38,352 bases of DNA from Gemmatimonadaceae bacterium. Its GTDB lineage: Bacteria > Gemmatimonadota > Gemmatimonadetes > Gemmatimonadales > Gemmatimonadaceae. The notes below the pieces were generated by a model. The model made no database searches. It was not told the origin of the DNA and saw nothing but the letters and a program-made list of their open reading frames with translations. The stretch covers positions 1 to 38,352 of the forward strand of contig JACCRF010000117.1 of NCBI GenBank assembly GCA_013813715.1, read 5' to 3'. Made by a program: the position numbers and the translations under genes. Shown here one piece after another: positions 16,441 to 24,150 of the stretch (the first letter of the stretch is position 1; every line of letters begins with the position of its first letter).

Positions 16441-17283
16441 ATGCGGCTGGGCAGCTCGGGCTTCCGGCCGCGTTGCGCGACCGTCACCGTGAGCGATAGT
16501 TTTTGCGGACCTGGGAGTAAATCACAGGTCAACGGCCCGGAAAAACGGAAGCGAGAGCGTGAGCCTTTGAGACAGATTTTCAAGAGTGGCGCAGGGGGAA
16601 CAGGGAGAGCACTTGTCCACAAGCTCTACTGGTACGCCGATCTGGCGAAAGAGCTGTTACTCAAGCCGCGGTACCGGCCACGCGAATTCTGGGAGCGACG
16701 CCACGCGCAGGGGCACGACTTTTGGACCGTCGGCCGGCGCGCGTTCGATGAAGACGGGAACGAGGCCTGGTACGACAAGCTATCCCAGGATCTCGTCGCG
16801 GAATTTCGCGCCGACCAGCTGGATCTTCGCCGTCTCTCGGTATGCGAGATTGGTGCGGGGATCGGATACTGGACTCGGCTCGTGCGTGATCTGGGTTGTG
16901 AGCGGTATCTGGGCATTGAGATCGCCGAGGCCGCCGTGCAGTGGCTGCAGCCGCGATTTCCGGGTTACGATTTCTCCGTCGCCGATGCGGCCGAAGTACC
17001 CCTGCCGGGCACCTGGGATGTGATACTCATGATTCACGTCGACGAGCACATTCACGGAGACCGCTTCCGGGCCGCACTTCGGCATATCAAGGCCGCCATG
17101 TCACCGAGTACCCGGTTTTTTACAACCTACCGAACGGAAGCTACCGTCAGCGGCGTGCCCTACGTTGAGTACCACACGCGGGAGGACTTCGCGGCGGTTT
17201 TCCCACTCTCGTGGATCAAGCTGGTTCCGCGACCGAACGTTGGCGACCCTATGCTTTCCATCTCGGCGGCGCATGCGGAGTAG
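16441..17283 (+). CDS. SAM-dependent class I methyltransferase
   Basis: A predicted cytosolic methyltransferase. The SAM site is the glycine-rich VCEIGAGIGYWTRLVRDLG (about residues 133-151), followed by an acidic LGIEIAE strand 2 and DVILMIHVDEHI strand 4, where HVDEHIHGDRF is unusual. The segment FWERRHAQGHDFWTVGRRAFDEDGNEAWY before the SAM domain suggests a specific substrate. The start is uncertain: ATG 16441 follows GAGG too closely, and the first about 42 residues are low-complexity; TTG 16567 is an alternative that begins just before the conserved part. Located between the divergent flippase and convergent GT4 gene, so it probably modifies a sugar of the same glycan. Confidence 0.75.
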   Translation: MRLGSSGFRPRCATVTVSDSFCGPGSKSQVNGPEKRKREREPLRQIFKSGAGGTGRALVHKLYWYADLAKELLLKPRYRPREFWERRHAQGHDFWTVGRRAFDEDGNEAWYDKLSQDLVAEFRADQLDLRRLSVCEIGAGIGYWTRLVRDLGCERYLGIEIAEAAVQWLQPRFPGYDFSVADAAEVPLPGTWDVILMIHVDEHIHGDRFRAALRHIKAAMSPSTRFFTTYRTEATVSGVPYVEYHTREDFAAVFPLSWIKLVPRPNVGDPMLSISAAHAE

Positions 17284-17313
17284 ACTCATGGGGCGCGAGC
17301 GGCAGTCCGATGC

Positions 17314-18453
17314 TCAGCCGTGGCTCATCGCTGCAGCTTCGCCGCACACGGCAAGCGTCTCCGCGGCGCAACGCACCCACGAGTAGCGGCGGGAGTTCTG
17401 CAGACCGCGACGCGAGAGATCGCGACGCAGGGACTCATCGGTCGCGATTCGCGTCATCGCCTCGACCAGCGCGCCCACCTCGAGACGCGGAATCAACAGC
17501 GCCTCGCCGCCGGTGATCTCGTCGGTGCCTTCCGTCGCAACAGATATGACGGGGGTGCCAGTCGCCTGTGCCTCGAACACCGGCAGCGACCCATTCTCAT
17601 AGACTGATGGCATGATGAACGCATCCGCACAATTGTAGATGCGGTTGAGCACGTCATCCGACACGAACGAACGCGTGACGATGTCGCTCGCGACACCTCC
17701 GGCGACCGCGAGGACCTTCACCGCCTCCACCGCATAAGTGGGCCCGACCACGACCAGCTTGTGCGGATGACCTCCCAGCTTGAACCTGGCGAATGCGCGC
17801 AAGAGCTCGGGAACGTTGCGTCGGCCGGAGATCTTGCCGACGAACATGAAAAAGGGGGCGTCGTCGCCGAACATCTCATGGCGAAGCCTGCCGCGGTCGT
17901 CGTCGGCCGGCAGCGGATGAAAGCATTCCGCAGCGGCTAGGGGTGTGACGCGGATCTTCGCGGGGTCAACGTCCCATTCGCGCACGATGTCCCGCTTCGC
18001 TGCTTCGGAAGTGGTGAGCACGAGCGTCGCAGCGCGGGCGCTCCAGCCGTACAGGCGGTCGTATACGATACGATCACGGCGCGTGAACATCTCGGGCACG
18101 ATCCGCATCGTCGCGTCGTGCGTCGTGACTACTGTGGCACGGCGGGCAAAGAACGGCCGGGAGAAGGACGGGTAGAGAACCACGTCGTCCGTTGCTGACG
18201 GACCGAGCCGGAGATTCTCCCAGGGCACCATCGGCAGGCGGGAGCGAAGCACCTTGTTGTTGACGTGCGGCGGGAGGTGGACGCGAGATGCCGCGAGCGG
18301 CTGCGGGCTGTACACGTTGATGTCGGCGAACCGCTGCGCGGCAAGCTCGGGCGAGAACCGCTCAACGATGCTAAGCAGATAGCGCCCGATGCCGGTTCGT
18401 TCGTTCTGCAGCCGCCAGCCGCTCACGCCGAGTGTCAGCCCCGTAGCGCTCAT
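17314..18453 (-). CDS. GT4-family glycosyltransferase (paralogue A, last of six-gene operon)
   Basis: A 379-residue GT-B retaining glycosyltransferase. It opens LTLGVSGWRLQNERTGIGRYL, with the GIGRY substrate loop, then SFSRPFFARRATVVTTHDAT and a donor domain FMFVGKISGRRNVPELLRA. The EX7E motif is YENGSLPVFEAQATGTPV. It is closely similar along its whole length to the gene at 19456-20604 (shared VSGWRL, ENLRLGP, LYPSFSRP, REWxVDPxKIRVT, GKxSGRRN, YNCADAFIMPS), so the two arose by duplication. Start ATG 18453 lies 10 nt after the stop of the preceding epimerase gene. The donor could be the sugar made by the operon. Confidence 0.9.
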   Translation of the reverse strand: MSATGLTLGVSGWRLQNERTGIGRYLLSIVERFSPELAAQRFADINVYSPQPLAASRVHLPPHVNNKVLRSRLPMVPWENLRLGPSATDDVVLYPSFSRPFFARRATVVTTHDATMRIVPEMFTRRDRIVYDRLYGWSARAATLVLTTSEAAKRDIVREWDVDPAKIRVTPLAAAECFHPLPADDDRGRLRHEMFGDDAPFFMFVGKISGRRNVPELLRAFARFKLGGHPHKLVVVGPTYAVEAVKVLAVAGGVASDIVTRSFVSDDVLNRIYNCADAFIMPSVYENGSLPVFEAQATGTPVISVATEGTDEITGGEALLIPRLEVGALVEAMTRIATDESLRRDLSRRGLQNSRRYSWVRCAAETLAVCGEAAAMSHG

Positions 18454-18463
18454 AACACCCGCA

Positions 18464-19459
18464 TCAACCGGTCATGCCTGTTGTCAACCCGCCGGGTCGC
18501 TGATGCGACTGCAGGCGCCGAAACCAGGCCACAGTGTCGGCGAGGCCGTCCTGGTAACCCATCTCGGGCCTGTAGCCGAGCGCTTCGATCCGGCTGATAT
18601 CGGCTTGCCAGCTGCGGGCATTGCCGGCTTGCTGTTCGCCCGTGTGACGAAAGATCGGCGCGATGCCCATCGCCGCCGACAGACTGCGAGCTGCCTCATC
18701 GATCGACACTGATTCACGTGCCGCGACGTTGAAAACATCCCCTGTCAGCGGCGAGCGCTCGGCGACAAGCAATATTGCGTGGACCACATTCCGGACGTGG
18801 TTCAGATCGCGGCGTTCGCCTCCGTCGCCGAGGATCACGAGCTCGTGCGGGTTGGCGGCGAGCTTGTTCATGAAATCCCAGATCACCTGCTTCCTCAACC
18901 GTGGGCCGAATACGGAAAACAGTCGCACGGTGCAGGTTCGCAGCCCGAACAGCCGGGCATAGAGAGCAACATAGAGCTCCGCGGCAAGCTTGCTCACGCC
19001 GTATGGTGATACCGGGCGCGTAGGCTCGTCTTCGTTGATCGGCACTCCCGAGCCCTCGCCGTACACCGTGGCGCTCGAGATATTGACGACGCGGGAGTGC
19101 GGCGAGACGCGACGAACAGCTGCCAGAAGGTTGTGAGTCGAAACGATGTTGTCCTCGAGATCCCGCCCCGGGTCGTCGATCGACGATGGTATGTGCGCGT
19201 TGCCGGCAGCGTGAATGATGGTATCGAACGCGCCCGACCCCAGCAGCGGATCGATGTCGTCCCTCGCGATGTCCAGAGTCTCGTACAGTATCTGGCCGGC
19301 GACGGCGTCGAGATTCTCCATGTGGCCGGTCGACAAGTTGTCGGCTACCGTGACTTCCACGCGGCGCGCGACAAGCGCTTCGACAACATGCGATCCGATG
19401 AATCCGGCTCCGCCGGTCACCAGCGCACGTCGGATCGCGGACGTCGATGGTGTCGTCAT
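18464..19459 (-). CDS. NAD-dependent nucleotide-sugar epimerase (extended SDR)
   Basis: A 331-residue extended SDR. I start it at ATG 19459, which overlaps the stop of the upstream GT4 gene by ATGA; the frame is open 24 codons further but that is inside the neighbour. NAD motif VTGGAGFIGSH near residue 14-24, DNLSTGHMENL following strand 2 as in GalE-type epimerases, IIHAAGNAHIPSSI, catalytic NISSATVYGEG and Tyr-x3-Lys in PYGVSKLAAE. RRDLNHVRNVV and FNVAARES match the substrate domain. Probable 4-epimerase/reductase on an NDP-hexose; placed between the two paralogous GT4 genes. Confidence 0.88.
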   Translation of the reverse strand: MTTPSTSAIRRALVTGGAGFIGSHVVEALVARRVEVTVADNLSTGHMENLDAVAGQILYETLDIARDDIDPLLGSGAFDTIIHAAGNAHIPSSIDDPGRDLEDNIVSTHNLLAAVRRVSPHSRVVNISSATVYGEGSGVPINEDEPTRPVSPYGVSKLAAELYVALYARLFGLRTCTVRLFSVFGPRLRKQVIWDFMNKLAANPHELVILGDGGERRDLNHVRNVVHAILLVAERSPLTGDVFNVAARESVSIDEAARSLSAAMGIAPIFRHTGEQQAGNARSWQADISRIEALGYRPEMGYQDGLADTVAWFRRLQSHQRPGGLTTGMTG

Positions 19460-20604
19460 GCGGCAGGTCGCCCCTTCATCCGGGCAGCTTCGGCGCAGAC
19501 ATCGAGCGTCATCCGTGCGCACCGCTGCCACGAGAAGTTGCGCGAGTTCCGGAGACCGCGCGCGGCCAGATCGGCGCGCAGACCGCCATCGGATGCGAGC
19601 CGGATCATCGCCTCGACGAGCTCCTTCACGTCGAGCCGCGCGATCAGCAGCGCTTCACCGCCAGTTATTTCGCGTGAGCCCGGAGTATCGATGCAGATGA
19701 CGGGCGTTCCAGCCGCCTGCGCCTCCATGATGGGAAAGGACACGGTCTCGTATGTCGACGGCATGATGAACGCGTCGGCACAATTGTACAGGTCGTTCAG
19801 CTCTTCATCTCCGACGAATGTCCTGGTTATGAGCGACGCGCGGACATTCAGCTCATCCGCCATCTTCTCGAGGGCCGCGATGGCGTATTGCGGCCCCACG
19901 ACAACTAGTCGGTGGGGGTACGTCGAGGTTGCGCGGAATTGCGCGAACGCTTCCAGCAGGCGCGGAATGTTGCGGCGGCCGGAGAGCTTTCCTACGAAGA
20001 AAAAATACGGATCCTGCGCACCCGTGAGGCGCGCCCGCATCGTATTCCGGTCGACCGAATCGGGCAGGGGACGGAAGCACTCGGCGGATGCGAGGTGAGT
20101 GACCCGAATCTTTTCCGGATCCACGTTCCATTCGCGGACTATGTCCGCCTTCGCGGCGTTGGTGGTGGTGATCACGAGAGTGGAGGCCCTCGAGCTCCAT
20201 CCGTAAAGCGGGTCGTAGATGAGCTTGTCGCGCTTCGTGAAGAGCTCAGGATGGAGCCGCATCGTTGCATCGTGTGTGACTACGACCGAGGCACCGTGCG
20301 TCAAGAGTGGCCGGGAAAACGAGGGATATAGCATGACCGATTCCCGTGCCGCTGGCCCCAGTCGCAGATTCTCCCATGCTATCATCGGCATCAGCGGCCC
20401 TAGCACCCGGTGCGCGATGCCAGTGGGAAAATTGATGGTCTCGCCGACAAAATCGCTCGGAGAGTAGACCGTCATCCGGTCGAACTGGCCGGCGACGACC
20501 TCGCTCGTCCAGTGCTGAATCAGGTTCAGAATGTACCGACCCACTCCCGTGCGCTGGCCGTGAAGTCGCCAGCCGCTCACACCCAGAGTTACTGCGTCGC
20601 CCAT
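19456..20604 (-). CDS. GT4-family glycosyltransferase (paralogue B)
   Basis: A 382-residue GT-B enzyme. Start ATG 20604 (MGDAVTLGVSGWRLHGQRTG) aligns with the start of paralogue A; an upstream Met in the same frame would add 31 residues encoded inside the preceding SDR gene and not similar to anything in the paralogue. Donor-domain segments are FFFVGKLSGRRNIPRLLEA and the EX7E motif YETVSFPIMEAQAAGTPV. It overlaps the SDR gene upstream by 16 nt and the SDR gene downstream by 4 nt, so translation is coupled. Two near-identical scaffolds in one operon suggest either two successive additions or divergence of acceptor specificity. Confidence 0.9.
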   Translation of the reverse strand: MGDAVTLGVSGWRLHGQRTGVGRYILNLIQHWTSEVVAGQFDRMTVYSPSDFVGETINFPTGIAHRVLGPLMPMIAWENLRLGPAARESVMLYPSFSRPLLTHGASVVVTHDATMRLHPELFTKRDKLIYDPLYGWSSRASTLVITTTNAAKADIVREWNVDPEKIRVTHLASAECFRPLPDSVDRNTMRARLTGAQDPYFFFVGKLSGRRNIPRLLEAFAQFRATSTYPHRLVVVGPQYAIAALEKMADELNVRASLITRTFVGDEELNDLYNCADAFIMPSTYETVSFPIMEAQAAGTPVICIDTPGSREITGGEALLIARLDVKELVEAMIRLASDGGLRADLAARGLRNSRNFSWQRCARMTLDVCAEAARMKGRPAA

Positions 20605-21512
20605 TGCGCCATCAGCTCGTACGTTCGCCGAACGCCCTGCTCGGTGGAGTACTGCGGCGTCCAGTCGATCAGCGAATTCACGGTCCGCATGTCGCACCGA
20701 AACTCCATCGGTCCCGTGACCTCCCGGCGTTCGTCATGTATCGGGCATCGGCTGAGTTCGCGAAGCAGCTCCACTATCTCCGAGACCGGTGTTATCGTGC
20801 CAGTCCCGAGGTTGAGGGTGCCGGTGTAATCGGTGTCGAGCAGCTTCACGATAGCGTGCGCAGCGTCTTCCACATATATGAAATCGCGCCGCGGTTTCGT
20901 TGTCCACACCGTCCCCGCTTTCTCCGCCAGCAGCTGCTTGATGAGAACGTGGATCAGGTCGTACCGCTCGAGCCGAGTCGGCCCGTAGATGTTGGAGAGA
21001 CGCACGTTGATAATCGGCACCCACGCCGAGTAAAACCGGCAGGCCTCCTCGGCCATATGCTTGCTCAGGACGTATCGCGTCCGGTACGGATCGATGGGCG
21101 CGTGCTCGTCAACCGGGAGCGTCAGCCGCTTCTGGTCGTAGAGAAGGATGGTCGAAAAGTGAATGAGCTTCTTGATCGGGTAGCTCTTGAGCTGCTCCAT
21201 GACCTGCACCAGCGGAATCACATGGTAGTCGAACGCCGTCGGTTCGTTCCGGTCAAGCGTTTGTTTCTCGAGGTTGTAGTGGTCGGTATTGCCGATGATG
21301 TAGATCACCGTGTCGAATTCCACATCCCGCAGAACGTCGAGATTGGCCAGCGTCTCGATCGGGATGTGCCGGTTCGTCGTAGTGGGGCGCGTACGCCCCA
21401 CCGATATCATGTCCGGATTGTTCGCAAGTATGTACGGCCCGAGGAAGCCGCTTCCGCCGAACAGGATTGTTCTCGAACGAGTCGCGCGGGATCCGGAACC
21501 ACCCGAAGTCAC
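20589..21512 (-). CDS. Divergent extended SDR (NDP-sugar reductase/epimerase)
   Basis: A 307-residue SDR. The dinucleotide loop is LFGGSGFLGPYIL (about 17-29), a variant of GGxGFIG. Catalytic residues are visible as HFSTILLYDQK (the Ser/Thr) and RYVLSKHMAEEA (Tyr-x3-Lys). Substrate-side NVRLSNIYGPTRLERYDLIHVL and RRDFIYVEDAAHAIV are typical of NDP-sugar reductases and epimerases. In this operon, directly after a dehydratase and a C-methyltransferase, a 4-ketoreductase (or 3,5-epimerase/4-reductase) role is the simplest inference. Start ATG 21512, ATGA overlap with the C-methyltransferase. Confidence 0.82.
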   Translation of the reverse strand: MTSGGSGSRATRSRTILFGGSGFLGPYILANNPDMISVGRTRPTTTNRHIPIETLANLDVLRDVEFDTVIYIIGNTDHYNLEKQTLDRNEPTAFDYHVIPLVQVMEQLKSYPIKKLIHFSTILLYDQKRLTLPVDEHAPIDPYRTRYVLSKHMAEEACRFYSAWVPIINVRLSNIYGPTRLERYDLIHVLIKQLLAEKAGTVWTTKPRRDFIYVEDAAHAIVKLLDTDYTGTLNLGTGTITPVSEIVELLRELSRCPIHDERREVTGPMEFRCDMRTVNSLIDWTPQYSTEQGVRRTYELMAQWATQ

Positions 21513-22783
21513 GGAAGAATTATCTCGCCGGCGAATCCTCGCTGCCTGAGTCGCGGGACGATCTCATCGTGATAGTTCCATGCGAAGAGCACAGCCGCGT
21601 CGGCCCGCCGGGGATCGCTGAACAGCCGCTCCTCGTCCACGATGGGAATGTGGACGCCAGGCAGATACCTGCCGATCCGTAGCGGATTCACCTCGGCAAT
21701 GTAGTCGATCATCTCGGGACCCAGCCGACAGAAGTTGCAGACGGTGGCCGCCTTCGCCGGCGCTCCAATGCCGATCACTTTTCTGCCCGCGCGCACGTGC
21801 CCGTGCACGGCGTCGAACAGCTCCTGTCGACGCTTCGCGACGTCGGCGGCGAACTTCTCGTTCGTCGCGCTATCGTACAGGGCCGCCTCGTCTTCGACCG
21901 CCAGCAGCTTACCTATGCGCGGAGAGATCGCGTGCTCACCGGCGTGTCCGGCGAAAACGCGGATGGAACCACCGTACACCTCCGAGCGCTCGACGTCGAA
22001 AAGTTCCATGTCGTACTGCTCGAACAGGTGGATCAGCGGCTTCATCGAGTAGTATCGGAGGTGCTGGTGGAACATGTTGTCGTAGTGACGGCGCGCCATG
22101 GTGTCGAGCCAGTATTGGGAGTCGGTGGCAAACACTCCGCGGGGCGCGAGCAGCCGCTTCACCGCCTGCATCAGCCCGGAAAGATCGGCGATGTGTCCGA
22201 ACACGCCGCACGCGCTGATCGCGTTCGCCTGTCCGTGCTCGGCCTTTATCTCCGTGACAGCGTCGTCATCGAAGAACGCGTGCATTGTTGGAATGCCCTG
22301 TTCGCGGGCAATCCGCACCGGGTCGCCCGATGGATCGACGCCAAGGAACTTGACGCCGTGAGGCAGATACGCCTTGAGAAGCGTTCCGTCATTTGAGCCG
22401 ATGTCGACCGCGAATGACCTGGCAGTAAGGCCAGCCATCTTGACGAGCTGCGGCGGTAGCGATTGCAGATGCTGCGTTGCCGTCTGTGTCGTGCCGCTCA
22501 CGAAGGGAAAGTTCTTGTAGACGATTCGCGGATTGACGATGTAGCCGAGCTGGGTGAGGCCGCAGGTAGGGCAGTGGTGCAATTGCATCGGGTAGAACGT
22601 CTCCGGCTGATTGAGCTGCGCCGCAGAAAGAACGAGGTCGCCGACCGGTTGCGGCCCGACGTCAAGACCGGGAACTGTGATGCTCCGGCAGATCTGGCAC
22701 CTGACAGGTCGCGCCGTCTCCCGGTCGCGCCTCGCTGCGAGCGGTTTCTTTTTCGACGACGCTGTTGCGTGCGGAGCGGTCAT
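21509..22783 (-). CDS. Sugar C-methyltransferase (TylC3/TcaB9-like)
   Basis: A 424-residue enzyme with the three-part architecture of NDP-sugar C-methyltransferases: an N-terminal zinc site (C29-x2-C32 and C71-x2-C74), a central SAM domain (FAVDIGSNDGTLL, about 124-136), and a C-terminal domain with IGIGAPAKAATVCNF. These enzymes transfer methyl to C3 of an NDP-4-keto-deoxyhexose. The His in GVFGHIADL (H197, matching the conserved NVFAHI motif) and H241 are kept, but the family motif YHEH reads F238-H-Q240-H here, so two residues normally ascribed to catalysis are changed. Start 22783 overlaps the dehydratase stop by four bases. It may act on the 3-deoxy-4-keto product of its neighbour. Confidence 0.88.
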   Translation of the reverse strand: MTAPHATASSKKKPLAARRDRETARPVRCQICRSITVPGLDVGPQPVGDLVLSAAQLNQPETFYPMQLHHCPTCGLTQLGYIVNPRIVYKNFPFVSGTTQTATQHLQSLPPQLVKMAGLTARSFAVDIGSNDGTLLKAYLPHGVKFLGVDPSGDPVRIAREQGIPTMHAFFDDDAVTEIKAEHGQANAISACGVFGHIADLSGLMQAVKRLLAPRGVFATDSQYWLDTMARRHYDNMFHQHLRYYSMKPLIHLFEQYDMELFDVERSEVYGGSIRVFAGHAGEHAISPRIGKLLAVEDEAALYDSATNEKFAADVAKRRQELFDAVHGHVRAGRKVIGIGAPAKAATVCNFCRLGPEMIDYIAEVNPLRIGRYLPGVHIPIVDEERLFSDPRRADAAVLFAWNYHDEIVPRLRQRGFAGEIILP

Positions 22784-24000
22784 GTGCGGTCAGCGAAGTA
22801 CGTTTGCAAGCATTCAATCACATAGTCGGCGTCGCCGTCGGTCATCTCCGGATGACACCCGATGTAGAACGCCTTCTCGTTGAGACGCGCGGCAACCGGA
22901 TACTCCGCGTCGAGGTTGCCGAACATCCGTCGATAGACGGGCTGATTGATCAGCGGCAGGAGATACCGGGTCTCGATGCCGCGCTCTTCCAGGAATTGGA
23001 TGAGCGCCGGTCGCGAATCGGCGGGATCGGAAAGTACGAGCGGATAAAACATGAAGGCGTGATCCGATTCCGGCCGCACTTCGGGCAGCTGCAGGCGGCC
23101 TTCGAGAGAGCCAAGGGCATCCCGGTAGCGGCCCGCGATCCTCCGCCGGCGTGCCCAGTGCTCATCGCGCTCCTCCAGTTGCGCGATGCCGAGCGCGGCT
23201 TCCATCTCCGTACATCTGAAGCTGTGACCAAGTCTCACGAACGAGAAACGGCGATTGGCGACTTCGAAAAGCTCGTCGCCGGTGCGCCCGGCGTCATCAT
23301 CGATACGGATGTAGATCGAATCGCGGCCATGGTTCATGATGCTCTTCATCAACACCAGCAGCTCGGGATCGTTCGTCGTCGAAACGCCGCCGACTCCCGT
23401 CGTGATGATGTGCGCAGCATATGTCGAGAAGCATCCGACGTTACCGAACGAACCTACAGTACGTCGCTTGTAGCGGGCGAACATCGTCTCGGCGGAGTCT
23501 TCGACAATTTGAAGGCCGTGCCGCCGGGCAATGTCGAGAATCGGGTCCATGTCGCAGGGTAGACCCCCTACGTGCACCGGCATGATCGCCCGCGTTCTTG
23601 GCGTGATCCGGCGCTCGATCGAGGCCGGGTCGATGTCGTAGAAGTCAGGCTCGACGTCCACGAAGACGGGAACCAGATTGTTATACAGCACCACGTTGGA
23701 AGTCGCGACAAACGTGACTGCGGGAACCAGCACTTCGTCACCATCGGCCCAGTCGTGTGTCTCCTTAAGGGCGGCGAGCGCGATCTGGAGCGCGCTCGTA
23801 CCGCTGTTTGACATCAGGCCAAAGCGGCAATCGTGAAGCGACGCGACTTCCGATTCAAAACGGCTCATCATCGGTCCCGCCGTGATGCGATTGCTGTCGA
23901 GAACCTCCATCACGAGTTGCTTGGCGCGTTCCGATGTGCGAAACCCTCCGACACCAATTTGCTGCCTCACCGAATCTGCCGACGAAACTGGATTCACCAA
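22780..24000 (-). CDS. PLP/PMP-dependent sugar 3-dehydratase (DegT family, ColD/RfbH-like)
   Basis: A 406-residue fold-type I PLP enzyme of the DegT/DnrJ/EryC1/StrS family and first gene of a six-gene operon. The family landmarks are present: NSGTSALQIAL (64-74), VPAVTFVATSN, and the Asp that holds the pyridine nitrogen, D168 in IVEDSAE. The residue that is Lys in sugar aminotransferases is His197 (FSTYAAHIITTGVGG). Exchange of this Lys for His is the hallmark of ColD and of the E1 (RfbH/DdhC/AscC) 3-dehydratases, which remove the C3 hydroxyl of an NDP-4-keto-6-deoxyhexose. The closely spaced Cys set of the iron-sulfur E1 enzymes is not seen, so it is more ColD-like. The start is TTG 24000 or the adjacent GTG 23997; no ribosome binding site. 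Confidence 0.88.
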   Translation of the reverse strand: MVNPVSSADSVRQQIGVGGFRTSERAKQLVMEVLDSNRITAGPMMSRFESEVASLHDCRFGLMSNSGTSALQIALAALKETHDWADGDEVLVPAVTFVATSNVVLYNNLVPVFVDVEPDFYDIDPASIERRITPRTRAIMPVHVGGLPCDMDPILDIARRHGLQIVEDSAETMFARYKRRTVGSFGNVGCFSTYAAHIITTGVGGVSTTNDPELLVLMKSIMNHGRDSIYIRIDDDAGRTGDELFEVANRRFSFVRLGHSFRCTEMEAALGIAQLEERDEHWARRRRIAGRYRDALGSLEGRLQLPEVRPESDHAFMFYPLVLSDPADSRPALIQFLEERGIETRYLLPLINQPVYRRMFGNLDAEYPVAARLNEKAFYIGCHPEMTDGDADYVIECLQTYFADRT

Positions 24001-24003
24001 TCG

Positions 24004-24009
24004 AGTATA
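24004..24009 (-). promoter_or_regulatory. Candidate -10 element of a leaderless operon promoter
   Basis: On the minus strand TATACT ends 4 bases before the TTG codon at 24000 and 7 before GTG 23997. Transcription from it would begin about at the GTG, which would explain why no Shine-Dalgarno word precedes the operon. No good -35 hexamer is visible. On the other strand TATAAA (24006-24011) in the same AT-rich patch could serve the divergent GH30 gene. Confidence 0.35.
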
Positions 24010-24150
24010 AATAGGGTATTTTCATGGCACGGGGTGCTCGCGGCGTGCCGGTGTTACGCGGGCGCGTCCGGCAGTCGTCTTTAACGCGCAGGAAATGATG
24101 GAACCGGCCGGCCGCAGGTGTAAACCTCGCGGCTGCCGACTTGATGGTCA

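Noticed and set aside
19097-20098. Plus-strand open frame (333 codons) opposite the SDR/GT4 pair
   Set aside because: Crosses the boundary of two real minus-strand genes and is Ser/Arg-rich, as expected for a shadow frame.
20604-21572. Plus-strand open frame (322 codons) opposite an SDR gene
   Set aside because: Opposite strand has intact SDR motifs and operon overlaps; the plus product has no recognisable motif or RBS.
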